From contig RAZB01000012.1 in NCBI GenBank assembly GCA_003612515.1, positions 1 through 40,626 on the forward strand: 40,626 nt of DNA. Reading direction: 5' to 3'. The position numbers and the translations under genes are program-made. The stretch is from a bacterium D16-34. GTDB lineage: Bacteria; Actinomycetota; Coriobacteriia; Coriobacteriales; Eggerthellaceae. Every line of letters begins with the position of its first letter. The stretch's first letter is position 1. A model generated the notes under the pieces. That model was not told the DNA's origin, did not search any database, and saw only the letters and a list, made by a program, of their open reading frames with translations. Shown one piece after another: positions 7,468 to 16,059 of this stretch.

Positions 7468-8709
7468 ATGCTGATTCGCAATGTGCATATTGAAAATGCG
7501 GCAACTCCGGTTGATGTTCGTGTTGTAGATGGCGAATTTGCAGAGATCGCCGAGCAGCTTGTAGCAACGGAGGGTGAGCAGACACTAGAAGGCAACGGGA
7601 ATTTGATGCTGCCTCCCTATGTTGAGCCGCATGTGCACCTGGATGCCTGTTTGACCGCAGGGACGCCGCGCTGGAATGAGTCCGGAACGCTTTTTGAAGG
7701 CGTGCAGATTTTCTCAGAGTACAAGCAGCTCAATCTTTTGTCGCCTGATGACGTGAAGCGTCGAGCAACAAAAGCACTTCGCATGCTCGCTGCACATGGC
7801 GTGCAATACGTACGCAGTCATGTGGACGTGACCGAGCCAACACTGACCGCGCTTGAGCCGCTGCTCGAAGTGCGCGAAGAGGTGCGCGATTTTATCGATA
7901 TGCAGGTGGTGGCATTTCCACAGGAAGGTATTTTGTCTTTCCCAGATGGCGAAAAGCTTTTAAGGAAAGCGGCGGCAAGCGGCGTTGATGCAATTGGTGG
8001 CTGTCCTCATCTGGAGTTTACGCGTGCATACGGCGCTGAGTCGGTGCGCATCCTTATGGATGTAGCTGAAGAGTACGGCCTGCGCGTTGATGTCCACTGC
8101 GACGAAATTGATGATTCGGATTCACGCAACTTAGAAGTGTTGGCCGCTCTTGCGCTTGAGCGAGGAATGGGACGTCGTGTGGCTGCTTCGCATACGACTG
8201 CTATGGGGGCGTATCCAGATACATATGCCCATAAGCTCATTAATTTGTTGGCACGCTCAGAGGTAAGCATCATCTCAAATCCGATGGTGAACATGCATTT
8301 AGGTGGCAGGTTTGACACCTATCCAAAGCGACGCGGCTTAACGCGCGTCAAGGAGCTCAACAACGCGGGCGTTGTGGTTGCGTTTGGCGAAGACGATCTG
8401 CAAGATCCGTGGCATCCCCTGGGAAATGGTGACATGCTCGATCCGGTCTGGATGGGCGTTTATGCAGCTCAGATGATGGGTTATGACGAACTTTTGGACT
8501 CGTATAAGTTTGTGACCTATAACGGTGCACGCGCACTAGCAGTAGACGAAGACTATGGCATTCGGGTCGGCAACCCGGCAAATTGTATTTTGCTTGATGC
8601 GACGAATTTCTATGAAGTATTGCGCACGCACGCGCCGGTAACCTACAGCATTCGCCATGGGAAAGTGCTGGCCTCAACGCAGCCTGCGCAGACTACGTTA
8701 TACGTGTAG
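7468..8709 (+). CDS. codA: Cytosine deaminase (amidohydrolase superfamily)
   Basis: The enzyme hydrolyses cytosine to uracil and ammonia for pyrimidine salvage in the cytoplasm. The protein is 413 residues from the ATG at 7468, which has TTGGAGG upstream. The metal-binding H55-x-H57 is in EPHVHLDA. Later motifs match CodA: VDVHCDEIDD, ASHTTAMGAY and AFGEDDLQDPWHPLGNGDML (metal-binding Asp and substrate pocket). The length is near that of E. coli CodA. It pairs with the divergent permease codB. Confidence 0.93.
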   Translation: MLIRNVHIENAATPVDVRVVDGEFAEIAEQLVATEGEQTLEGNGNLMLPPYVEPHVHLDACLTAGTPRWNESGTLFEGVQIFSEYKQLNLLSPDDVKRRATKALRMLAAHGVQYVRSHVDVTEPTLTALEPLLEVREEVRDFIDMQVVAFPQEGILSFPDGEKLLRKAAASGVDAIGGCPHLEFTRAYGAESVRILMDVAEEYGLRVDVHCDEIDDSDSRNLEVLAALALERGMGRRVAASHTTAMGAYPDTYAHKLINLLARSEVSIISNPMVNMHLGGRFDTYPKRRGLTRVKELNNAGVVVAFGEDDLQDPWHPLGNGDMLDPVWMGVYAAQMMGYDELLDSYKFVTYNGARALAVDEDYGIRVGNPANCILLDATNFYEVLRTHAPVTYSIRHGKVLASTQPAQTTLYV

Positions 8710-8779
8710 TTGCGCTTGCGTATTAAAGAAATAAGCTGTGTCGGTGCGTACGGCAAAGTTGTACTAGAATACGAAGGAT

Positions 8780-8917
8780 ATGCGCAAGAAGAATATACAC
8801 ATATTAAAGCGACTTGAAACACCAGCCATCGGCATGAGCATTGTCTTGCTATCGCTGCTGTGCTTTTTGGTAGTGCTCTGGATGTGTATTATTGCAGTCA
8901 GGTTGGTGCTTGGCTGA
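8780..8917 (+). CDS. Possible 45-residue single-span membrane protein just ahead of trkH
   Basis: An ATG frame of 45 codons encodes a basic N-terminus (MRKKNIHILKR) and one long hydrophobic helix (residues 18-45, with IVLLSLLCFLVVLWMCIIAV). It ends in TGA one base before the trkH ATG, so translation of the two could be coupled; the trkH start itself has only a weak ribosome site. The positive N-terminus predicts an N-in helix. GAAGGA lies just upstream, very close to the ATG, and a TAGAAT box at 8765-8770 is also near, so initiation at the internal Met19 is possible. I do not recognise the family. By position it may be a small accessory peptide of the potassium transporter. Confidence 0.5.
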   Translation: MRKKNIHILKRLETPAIGMSIVLLSLLCFLVVLWMCIIAVRLVLG

Positions 8918-8918
8918 T

Positions 8919-10436
8919 ATGTGGCAGCGCTTCACATTATATGACTTGCGAGTAATTGGCCATTATCTCGGCGTTTTGGTTCTGTTTTCAACGTTGGGTT
9001 TGCTGGTTCCGTTCGTTTTGGCTCTTGCGTGTGCCGAATGGGAGCCCGCATCGCGTTATTTACTTACCATCGGCATCACGCTCGTGCTCGGTTCAGGGTT
9101 GCGCTTTTTGCGCATTGAGCCGGGCAGATTAAACCGGCAGCAGGCTTTAGTCGTAACGGGACTTGCATGGATTGTGTTGGGCTTTGTAGCAACGATTCCG
9201 ATGTATCTTTCGGGTCATTACGCCACGTTTATGGATGCGCTTTTCGATGGCGTATCAGGTGTTACCACCACAGGCGCCACCGTTATTATGGATTTGAATC
9301 ACCTGTCAAATGCTGACAACATGTGGCGTTTTGTTCTTCACTTTATTGGCGGCTTGGGACTCATTGTTGTGGCAATGTCGTTTGGGCTTTTTGGCAAGCG
9401 GGGAGGAGCAAGTTTATATACGTCTGAGGGACGAAGCGAGCATGTGCTTCCCAACATTATTCAAACGACGCAATTCATTGCGAAGATCACCGTTGGTATC
9501 ATCATTGTTGCCACAGGAATTTTGTCGCTTATTTGCTTGCTGCTTGGCATGGAGCCTTTGCGTGCCATACTTCAAGCGCTTTGGCTTTCTATATCCGCTT
9601 TTGTGACAGGCGGCTTTACGCCTATGAGCTCGTCGGTAATGTATTACCATTCGTTGCCTTTAGAGGTAATTATCATGGTGCTCATGCTGGCAGGATCTAT
9701 CAACTTTGTGCTGCATTCCGAGGTGTGGAAAGGGCATATTGAGACGTTCTTTCATGATCTTGAGATTCGCACGTTGTTTATTTGGCTCGTTGCTATGACG
9801 TTGGTGTTTGCGGCCTCGCTTACCATGAGCACAGAGTTTTCGAATTTGCCAGCAATGTTGAGACGCGGCTTGTTTACGGTGATATCAGCCTCTTCCACAA
9901 CGGGCTTTTTGAATATCACCTCCAACCAACTCACAACAGCGCTCTCCTCAGGTGCATTTTTGGTGGTTGCTATGCTTATGGCAGTTGGTGGAAGCGCAGG
10001 ATCAACATCTGGCGGCATTAAATTTAATCGTATTGGCATTATCGCGAAGTCGCTGGTTGCCACTATAAAAGAAGCGCTTTCGCCAGACAGTGCGCGCGTT
10101 GTTGTTTCGTACAACCATGTTGGCAGACGCGTGCTTTTGCCTGACGAAGTAAAAGCTGCAACGACCGTTTTTGTTTTATACACGGCTACCTATTTGATTG
10201 GGGCGCTCGTGGGCATCGCGCATGGATATGATGCGACGCAGTCTATTTTTGAATCGGTAGCCATGACCAGTAATGGCGGTTTGTCCTCAGGTCTTGCCGC
10301 ACCAGGAATGCCAGTGACGCTAGAAATATTCTACATTTTCCAGATGTGGGCAGGTCGTCTTGAGTTTGTAACGCTGCTCGCTTTAATCGTAGAGATCGTC
10401 GTTTCGCTAAACCCAAGGCGGTGGGTTAACTCATGA
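8919..10436 (+). CDS. trkH: Trk-type potassium uptake protein TrkH
   Basis: This is the pore-forming subunit of a Trk/Ktr K+ transporter, 505 residues from the ATG at 8919. The four P-loop selectivity sequences of the family are visible: GVSGVTTTGATV, ISAFVTGGFTPM, ISASSTTGFLNI and AMTSNGGLSSG, each following a membrane segment. An upstream TTG is in frame, but the ATG directly after the small membrane ORF is preferred. No cytoplasmic NAD-binding partner (TrkA/KtrA) lies in the window, so the gating subunit must be elsewhere. The gene overlaps the next by 4 nt (ATGA), which implies an operon. Confidence 0.92.
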   Translation: MWQRFTLYDLRVIGHYLGVLVLFSTLGLLVPFVLALACAEWEPASRYLLTIGITLVLGSGLRFLRIEPGRLNRQQALVVTGLAWIVLGFVATIPMYLSGHYATFMDALFDGVSGVTTTGATVIMDLNHLSNADNMWRFVLHFIGGLGLIVVAMSFGLFGKRGGASLYTSEGRSEHVLPNIIQTTQFIAKITVGIIIVATGILSLICLLLGMEPLRAILQALWLSISAFVTGGFTPMSSSVMYYHSLPLEVIIMVLMLAGSINFVLHSEVWKGHIETFFHDLEIRTLFIWLVAMTLVFAASLTMSTEFSNLPAMLRRGLFTVISASSTTGFLNITSNQLTTALSSGAFLVVAMLMAVGGSAGSTSGGIKFNRIGIIAKSLVATIKEALSPDSARVVVSYNHVGRRVLLPDEVKAATTVFVLYTATYLIGALVGIAHGYDATQSIFESVAMTSNGGLSSGLAAPGMPVTLEIFYIFQMWAGRLEFVTLLALIVEIVVSLNPRRWVNS

Positions 10437-11092
10437 GTTGCCGCCTAAGACAAATTGCACCCTCGCGTATTGGTGAGTATCACCTGGCCTCGCCGCGTCG
10501 CGCCATGCGCTTGCGCGTGTTAGCGTTTGCTGTGGCACTGGTTGTAATGGCATGCATGAGCACAAATTCGATGCAGGCATTTGCTGATGAGGTTGAGCTG
10601 AACGTTGACGAAAACTTGGTAAACCCTCAGCAGCTACCCGATAGCTCGTTTATTTACGACACTTCAATTGAAGACCTTTCTGCGGCGGATGCCTACTATG
10701 ACAACCAAACGGTGCAGGTCACCGGCGAGGCGGTAGGCGACGCCATCCATGCAACGTTTGATCAGAAGTTCAGCTGGATAACGCTTTCAAATGCCAATAA
10801 TTCCGCCACCATTGCGGTGTTTATGACCAGAGAAGCTGCAGCGCGAATTGATACGTTTGGTCGTTATCAGGCGCGCGGAACCATTTTGCAGGTTCGCGGC
10901 ACGTTTAATTTGGCTTGCCCTGAGCATGAAGGCGTGAGCGATTTGCATGCTGATGTGGTAACCGTAGTTGATCAAGGCGAGCACACTGAAGAACCATTTG
11001 ATATGAATAAATTTGTGCCCGGCATTGTAGTAGTCGTTCTTGGTTTGGTGGTTACGGTGCTGTTTTATGTGATCCGAGAAAGGCAGCGATAA
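10433..11092 (+). CDS. Membrane-anchored exported protein with OB-fold-like domain
   Basis: The protein has 219 residues with a hydrophobic N-terminal segment (about 25-48, ending near SMQAFADE) that resembles a signal peptide, a soluble part of about 130 residues and a C-terminal membrane helix (FVPGIVVVVLGLVVTVLFYVI) with a short RERQR tail. The middle (YYDNQTVQVTGEAVGDAI...FSWITLSN...RGTILQVRGTF) has the strand pattern of a small OB fold. A second Met at residue 25 could be the start, but the ATGA overlap with trkH favours the first. The function is unknown. It is co-transcribed with trkH and rsgA. Confidence 0.65.
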   Translation: MSCRLRQIAPSRIGEYHLASPRRAMRLRVLAFAVALVVMACMSTNSMQAFADEVELNVDENLVNPQQLPDSSFIYDTSIEDLSAADAYYDNQTVQVTGEAVGDAIHATFDQKFSWITLSNANNSATIAVFMTREAAARIDTFGRYQARGTILQVRGTFNLACPEHEGVSDLHADVVTVVDQGEHTEEPFDMNKFVPGIVVVVLGLVVTVLFYVIRERQR

Positions 11093-12193
11093 ATGGTTGC
11101 TTTTGACCAAACTCAGACTTCAAACGAGAAGGATGCAAACGAGACGGGTGCAAACGGGGATCTGGTAGATGGTCAGGTTGTCAAGCTGGATAGGGGATAT
11201 CCCTTGGTGCGGCTTGATGATGGACGCACGGTTCGCTGTGAGCATGCAACATCGCTGGTTAAAGAGGCAGAATGGCGTGCGGTCATCGGCGACAAAGTTG
11301 TGGTAGATGCGCCCGCCCACCACGACAAGGGCATAATTGTAGAGATACTACCGCGAACCCGTGCGTTTGTTCGCAAGGATCCAACCGAGCGTGCGCTTCC
11401 GCAGATTTTGGCAGCGAATTTTGATCGCGTTTTAGTGGCGCAACCGCTTTCGGATGTGAACACGCGTCGTCTAGAGCGCGAATTGGTGCTGGCATGTGAA
11501 ACCGGAGCTGAGGTTTCGGTGGTGCTCACCAAGGCAGATCTTGCTGAAGACGATAAGCATATCGCCGAAGTGCAGAGTCGGGTGCGCGCGCTGGCAGGAC
11601 CTGATGTCGCAGTTGATGTGGTTAGCTTGCAGGATCCGGCAAGCGTTGAGGCGGTGCGCGCCAAAATTGGCAAACACACGACCGCGGTTTTGTTGGGCAA
11701 GAGCGGTGTTGGCAAATCAAGCCTGGTCAACATGTTAGTTGGTCGGGACATTCAAGAAACAACACCCGTGCGCGAAGATGGCAAAGGCAGGCATACTACG
11801 GTAAGCCGGGAGATGATCGCGCTTCCTGGTGGCGGTCTGATTGTGGATATGCCGGGAGTTCGCGGTCTGGGGCTTTGGGACGCAAGCAAGGGGATAGAAA
11901 CCGCTTTTGCTGACATCGAAGCGGTGGCTGCGCATTGCAAATTTCGAGATTGCAAGCACATCAACGAGCCGGGTTGTGCGGTTTTGGCAGCTGTGGGAGC
12001 GGGCGAAATTCCCGCGGAGCGATTCGCCTCATATCAGGCGCTTATGCAGGAGAGCAAACAAGTCAGCGAGCGTCGTGAGGAAGCGCGACGTCTTCGAGGC
12101 GAAAAAGCGAGCGACAAGCATGCCACAAATAAGACGCGTGCATCGCGTGGGAAAAGCTCTAGCACAAAGCGGCGCGGCGGTAAGCGGACGTAA
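11093..12193 (+). CDS. rsgA: Ribosome small subunit-dependent GTPase A
   Basis: RsgA (YjeQ) is a circularly permuted GTPase that helps late maturation of the 30S subunit. In this 366-residue protein an N-terminal OB fold (about 20-90) is followed by the GTPase motifs in permuted order: G4 VLTKADL, G1 GKSGVGKSSLVN and G3 DMPGVRGLG. A zinc-binding C-terminal domain follows (CKFRDCKHINEPGC). The last 30 residues are a basic, Ser/Lys/Arg-rich tail that probably touches rRNA. The ATG follows directly after the stop of the preceding gene, with AAAGG upstream. Confidence 0.94.
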   Translation: MVAFDQTQTSNEKDANETGANGDLVDGQVVKLDRGYPLVRLDDGRTVRCEHATSLVKEAEWRAVIGDKVVVDAPAHHDKGIIVEILPRTRAFVRKDPTERALPQILAANFDRVLVAQPLSDVNTRRLERELVLACETGAEVSVVLTKADLAEDDKHIAEVQSRVRALAGPDVAVDVVSLQDPASVEAVRAKIGKHTTAVLLGKSGVGKSSLVNMLVGRDIQETTPVREDGKGRHTTVSREMIALPGGGLIVDMPGVRGLGLWDASKGIETAFADIEAVAAHCKFRDCKHINEPGCAVLAAVGAGEIPAERFASYQALMQESKQVSERREEARRLRGEKASDKHATNKTRASRGKSSSTKRRGGKRT

Positions 12194-12301
12194 GTTCCGT
12201 GTAGCTGGCGTATAGGTAACAGCGTCTTAAAGATTGCGTGTAGTAAAGTTTTTAGGTAAACATTTCGCGATACAATAAATAAGTTAATCAGGCGTAACGC
12301 A

Positions 12302-12307
12302 TATAAT
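12302..12307 (+). promoter_or_regulatory. Candidate -10 box of the glycosyltransferase operon
   Basis: TATAAT at 12302-12307 lies 33 bp before the ATG at 12341 in the 147-bp gap after rsgA. A good -35 hexamer at 16-18 bp is not obvious. Confidence 0.4.
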
Positions 12308-12340
12308 AGCGCTCGTCTTCTGACGTTTAAAGGGATGTGC

Positions 12341-13732
12341 ATGAATCCAGTTGTAGTCATACCCACGTTCATATCCGCACGTCGCAGAGCTGAAGGTGGA
12401 GGCGTCATTTCTACCTATGACCATGCCACGCCACTCTCAGCTCCTGGTGAACTTGGACGGCTGTTTAGCTCGCTTGAGCACGTTGATGGACTTGGCCAGA
12501 TTATGGTGCTTGTGGCCAGTGAGCGTTCGATTGAAATGCAGGCGCTTAAAAAGGTGCAAGCAGAAGCGGCGCGTTATCCAAATCTTTCTATTATGGTAAT
12601 TGGGGCTCCGGAGCTTTCGCTCATTCAGCAGCGTATGGAGCAGCTTGGATTGGGACGCTTGCAAAAAGAAGTTGGCCTGACCGGTTATGGTGCAGTGCGC
12701 AATTTAGGGTTGGTGTTAGCTGACGCGTTCGGGTTTGACTCGGTGGTCTTTTTAGATGACGATGAGGTCATTGAAGACTCCCAATTTTTGCATAAAGCCA
12801 TGTATGGCCTGGGGAAACTTACCAAAAAGGGAATTCCCATTTTGGTGAAGACGGGCTTTTACTACAACGCTGATGGCTCCTATTTATCGAAGAGTCAAGA
12901 CAAGTGGTATAACCATTTCTGGCAGCAGGGTAAAGCCTTTAATAAGTGGATTACCAAAGCTATGAAAGGCCCGCGTCTATCTCGGTCAAATCATGTGTGC
13001 GGCGGTTGCCTTGCCTTGCACAAAGAAGCATTTAAGCGCCTCTCGTTTGACCCGTGGATCCCTCGCGGCGAAGACCTTGATTATATGCTTGATCTGCGCA
13101 TGTATGGTTCTGATATCTGGTTTGACAATCAATGGAGCATGCGACATTTGCCACCAGAATCTCCGAGCGAAGGCACGCGTTTTCGCCAGGATATTTTTAG
13201 ATGGCTCTATGAGTATCGCAAGATTGAATATAGCCGTACACAAATTGATCTTTTGCAGGTAAAGCCTTCTTCGCTCGAACCGTATCCTGGACCGTTTTTG
13301 GAGCCAGGCATCAGAGGGCGAATTCGCATCACAGCGCTTTTGCGTTCTTTGACGCGACCAGACAAATCGGCATATCGCAAGGCCGCAAAGGCAGCCACCG
13401 GCGAGGCTATGACCTATGCTGAGCGAAATTGTTCCAAATATTTCGAATTTCAGTTCGTGTGGCCAGCTATTATGTCGCGCATGGAAAACGATCAGATTTT
13501 GTGTACCGCACTTGTGCAGTCGGTAACACAACGTATGTTGGAAGTTTCTCCTGATGGAGCAGGGGTCTATGCGCCAATACATCCATCTTTGCGTGCACGT
13601 GAAAACACAGGTGACGCATCGCAGGCGTCCCAAGAGCCCTCACAGCAAATACCACAGCATGCCTCACCTGAGTTTGAAACGTCCATTGACCCGGGAGCAA
13701 CTACGCAAATTCGTCTTGATTTAGGAGAGTAG
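12341..13732 (+). CDS. Glycosyltransferase-like protein (GT-A, family 2 type)
   Basis: The protein has 463 residues from the ATG at 12341, preferred over the ATG six bases earlier because AAAGGG is correctly spaced only for this one. The N-terminus VVVIPTF is typical of GT-A folds. A VVFLDDDEVIED segment near residue 143 supplies the metal-binding DxD. RGEDLDYMLDLRMYG near 245 resembles the ED acceptor-side motif, and WSMRHLPP carries a late His. No membrane helices are seen. The C-terminal 50 residues are low-complexity (Ser/Gln/Pro) and probably disordered. The sugar and acceptor cannot be read from sequence. It is followed closely by the TSUP permease gene. Confidence 0.7.
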   Translation: MNPVVVIPTFISARRRAEGGGVISTYDHATPLSAPGELGRLFSSLEHVDGLGQIMVLVASERSIEMQALKKVQAEAARYPNLSIMVIGAPELSLIQQRMEQLGLGRLQKEVGLTGYGAVRNLGLVLADAFGFDSVVFLDDDEVIEDSQFLHKAMYGLGKLTKKGIPILVKTGFYYNADGSYLSKSQDKWYNHFWQQGKAFNKWITKAMKGPRLSRSNHVCGGCLALHKEAFKRLSFDPWIPRGEDLDYMLDLRMYGSDIWFDNQWSMRHLPPESPSEGTRFRQDIFRWLYEYRKIEYSRTQIDLLQVKPSSLEPYPGPFLEPGIRGRIRITALLRSLTRPDKSAYRKAAKAATGEAMTYAERNCSKYFEFQFVWPAIMSRMENDQILCTALVQSVTQRMLEVSPDGAGVYAPIHPSLRARENTGDASQASQEPSQQIPQHASPEFETSIDPGATTQIRLDLGE

Positions 13733-13742
13733 GCTCGCTTTT

Positions 13743-14642
13743 ATGGAGCTTTTTGCACAATGGGTTATACCTGCTCTGGTAGGTCTTGGAATTGGCGTCT
13801 TGTCAGGCCTTTTAGGAGTAGGGGGCGGCACTATTATGGTGCCGGTGTTCAGGTTGGTATTTGGCATGAGCCCCATTATGTCTACCGCAACGTCGCTGTT
13901 CACCATTGTTCCAACCTCTATTTCAGGTGCGGTTTCGCATGTTCGTAACAAGACCTGTTTGCCGGCGCTTGGTCTGGCGGCTGGTTTGGGCGGGGCGCTC
14001 ACCTCGCCTTTAGGTGTGCAATTGGCCAGTATTTCGCCAGCATGGCTTATCATGGTGGTGGCTGCAATTATTATTATTTGGTCGGCCGTCAATATTTTAG
14101 GAAAAGCAATCAAGGCGAAGCCGAGCGCTGCGGCAGATGCCGCGGCAGTTAGTGCTTCGTCGAGCGTTTCATCTACCACTGCATCAACCACCGCTGCTGG
14201 TGCCTCGACTAAAAAGGCCACTTCAGCTGAAAGCGCCAGCTCAAATCCCTCTTTGCAAAAACTAAGTCGCAAGCAGCTATTGCTTGGCGCATGCATTGGC
14301 CTAGTCGCTGGTGTTGCTTCGGGATACGTTGGCGTGGGCGGTGGCTTTTTGATGGTGCCACTGTTTTTGTCTGTTGTCGGCATTGACATGCGCAAAGCGT
14401 CGGGAACGTCACTTATTGCTGTCATGATTTTGGCTATACCAGGTGTTATTCAGCAGGGCATCTTGGGAAACATTAACTATGTTGCCGGCATTGCTATAGC
14501 GATTGGTTCTATTCCAGGTGCGCTTATTGGTTCGAGGCTGGTAACTCATGTGCCAGACCGCACGCTCCGCTTTATCTTCGGAGGCTTTTTGATAGTTGCT
14601 GCGGTCATCTTGGTCTTGAACGAATTAGGTATACTAGGCTAA
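13743..14642 (+). CDS. Sulfite exporter TauE/SafE family permease (TSUP)
   Basis: This 299-residue membrane protein has the duplicated TSUP architecture. Each half starts with a Gly-rich helix and turn (GVLSGLLGVGGGTIMVPV; GVASGYVGVGGGFLMVPLFL) followed by an ATSL or GTSL helix start. Members export sulfite, sulfonates or related small anions across the cytoplasmic membrane. The halves are joined by an unusual linker of about 50 residues made mostly of Ala, Ser and Thr (about residues 122-172). AGGAGAG at the end of the previous gene provides the ribosome site, so the two genes are probably co-transcribed. The substrate is unassigned. Confidence 0.88.
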   Translation: MELFAQWVIPALVGLGIGVLSGLLGVGGGTIMVPVFRLVFGMSPIMSTATSLFTIVPTSISGAVSHVRNKTCLPALGLAAGLGGALTSPLGVQLASISPAWLIMVVAAIIIIWSAVNILGKAIKAKPSAAADAAAVSASSSVSSTTASTTAAGASTKKATSAESASSNPSLQKLSRKQLLLGACIGLVAGVASGYVGVGGGFLMVPLFLSVVGIDMRKASGTSLIAVMILAIPGVIQQGILGNINYVAGIAIAIGSIPGALIGSRLVTHVPDRTLRFIFGGFLIVAAVILVLNELGILG

Positions 14643-14693
14643 CCGCACAAATTCGCAAATAATGCCACACTAAATACGGCAGAGGGGGAAACT

Positions 14694-16046
14694 ATGCCCG
14701 ACAAAGTGAACGAAGTAAAGATTGTTGAAGACGCGAGATCGAAAAGTATAGATCCGCATTCACCAACACCGCGCTTTTTCACGCTGGAAATGTTTATGTT
14801 TACCATAGCTGTTCTATCCGGTGCAGTGCTTATTTGGAACCTCATAACGCCTGGTAGCAACATCATTGCTATGTTTTGCGCGGGCATCATTTTTACGCTG
14901 TCTTTAGCGGTTGTGCTTCGCTTGATGATGGATCCCGACTCCATTCGTGCGCGTCAGTCTGATGCCATGCTCAAGCTTGCTTCACAAACGCTTGCTTGCA
15001 TGGGTGATGGCATAGATGCCAATGCAGCGCAGCGAATTTGTGGCTTGCTTTTGCCGTCTACCGCAGCAGTTGCCGTGTCCATTACTGATAAGACTCAAAT
15101 CTTGGGATATGCCGGCTATGATGCTCAGCAAAATCCTGTGGGAAGCAAAATTCGCACGCATGCAACGTATGCCACGCTTGCTGATGGCGAAATGCGCGTG
15201 CTCTATACGCCCTCCGACATTGGCTTTACCCAAAAGCCATCAGGGATTATGGCAGCAATCATCGTGCCACTTGTCGTTGGTCGCCAGGTGCAAGGCACGC
15301 TGAAGTTTTACTACCGACGCGCCAGGCATATTTCTGAGACACAAAAATCAATTGCGGAAGGCTTTGGGCAGCTGCTGTCCACGCAGATGGCAGCAACTGC
15401 GCTTGAGGAGCAAACTCAGCTGGCAACTCGCATGGAGTTAAAAATGCTGCAAAGCCAGATCAATCCGCATTTCTTGTTTAACACGATCAATACCATTGCC
15501 TCGCTTGTTCGCACTGATCCAGAAAAAGCGCGAACGCTTCTGCGCGAGTTTGCCGTGTTTTATAGGCGCACGCTTGAAGACTCGGCCGATCTCATTGCTT
15601 TTGCGCGCGAGTTGGAGCAGACGCAGCGCTATTTCGCCTTTGAAGTGGCGCGTTTTGGCTCCGATAGGGTGGGGTTGCAGACTAATGTTGACCCTGATGT
15701 GGAAGAGATGATGGTTCCGCCGTTTTTGATACAGCCGCTGGTGGAAAATGCCGTGCATCACGCTATGCCTGCGGAAGGCAAGCTTACCGTAACAATTTCT
15801 GGAGAGATTGATGGAGACGACGTTATCGTGACAGTTGAAGACGATGGTGTTGGCATGACCGAAGAGGCGTGCCAAAATATTTTGCATCCGGAATCTTCCA
15901 CGGGCATGGGTATTGCCGTCAAGAATGTGAGCGATCGTATTTGCGGTTACTTTGGCGAAGGCACCCGACTGCATGTGGAAAGTGAACTTGGTCAAGGCAC
16001 GCGTGTCCAGCTGATTTTGAAAAACGGTGCCTTGCGCGAATACTAA
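14694..16046 (+). CDS. LytS/YehU-type sensor histidine kinase
   Basis: The protein has 450 residues. Two N-terminal membrane helices (about 27-72) are followed by a GAF-like sensor region (about 95-215), a HisKA_7TM-class phosphoacceptor box with LQSQINPHFLFNTINTIASL (phospho-His in NPHF) and a HATPase_c domain with N-box LIQPLVENAVHHA and G-box DDGVGM. The five-to-eight-helix sensor common in LytS is missing. No LytTR response regulator is adjacent, so this is an orphan kinase. GAGGGGGAA precedes the ATG. It sits between the TSUP permease and a HAD phosphatase in one operon. Confidence 0.88.
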   Translation: MPDKVNEVKIVEDARSKSIDPHSPTPRFFTLEMFMFTIAVLSGAVLIWNLITPGSNIIAMFCAGIIFTLSLAVVLRLMMDPDSIRARQSDAMLKLASQTLACMGDGIDANAAQRICGLLLPSTAAVAVSITDKTQILGYAGYDAQQNPVGSKIRTHATYATLADGEMRVLYTPSDIGFTQKPSGIMAAIIVPLVVGRQVQGTLKFYYRRARHISETQKSIAEGFGQLLSTQMAATALEEQTQLATRMELKMLQSQINPHFLFNTINTIASLVRTDPEKARTLLREFAVFYRRTLEDSADLIAFARELEQTQRYFAFEVARFGSDRVGLQTNVDPDVEEMMVPPFLIQPLVENAVHHAMPAEGKLTVTISGEIDGDDVIVTVEDDGVGMTEEACQNILHPESSTGMGIAVKNVSDRICGYFGEGTRLHVESELGQGTRVQLILKNGALREY

Positions 16047-16059
16047 GGAAGTTTTTTAT

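Noticed and set aside
12986-13633. Long antisense open frame inside the glycosyltransferase gene
   Set aside because: It lacks a ribosome site, has a Cys/Arg/His-rich composition typical of shadow frames and lies fully inside a well-supported gene.
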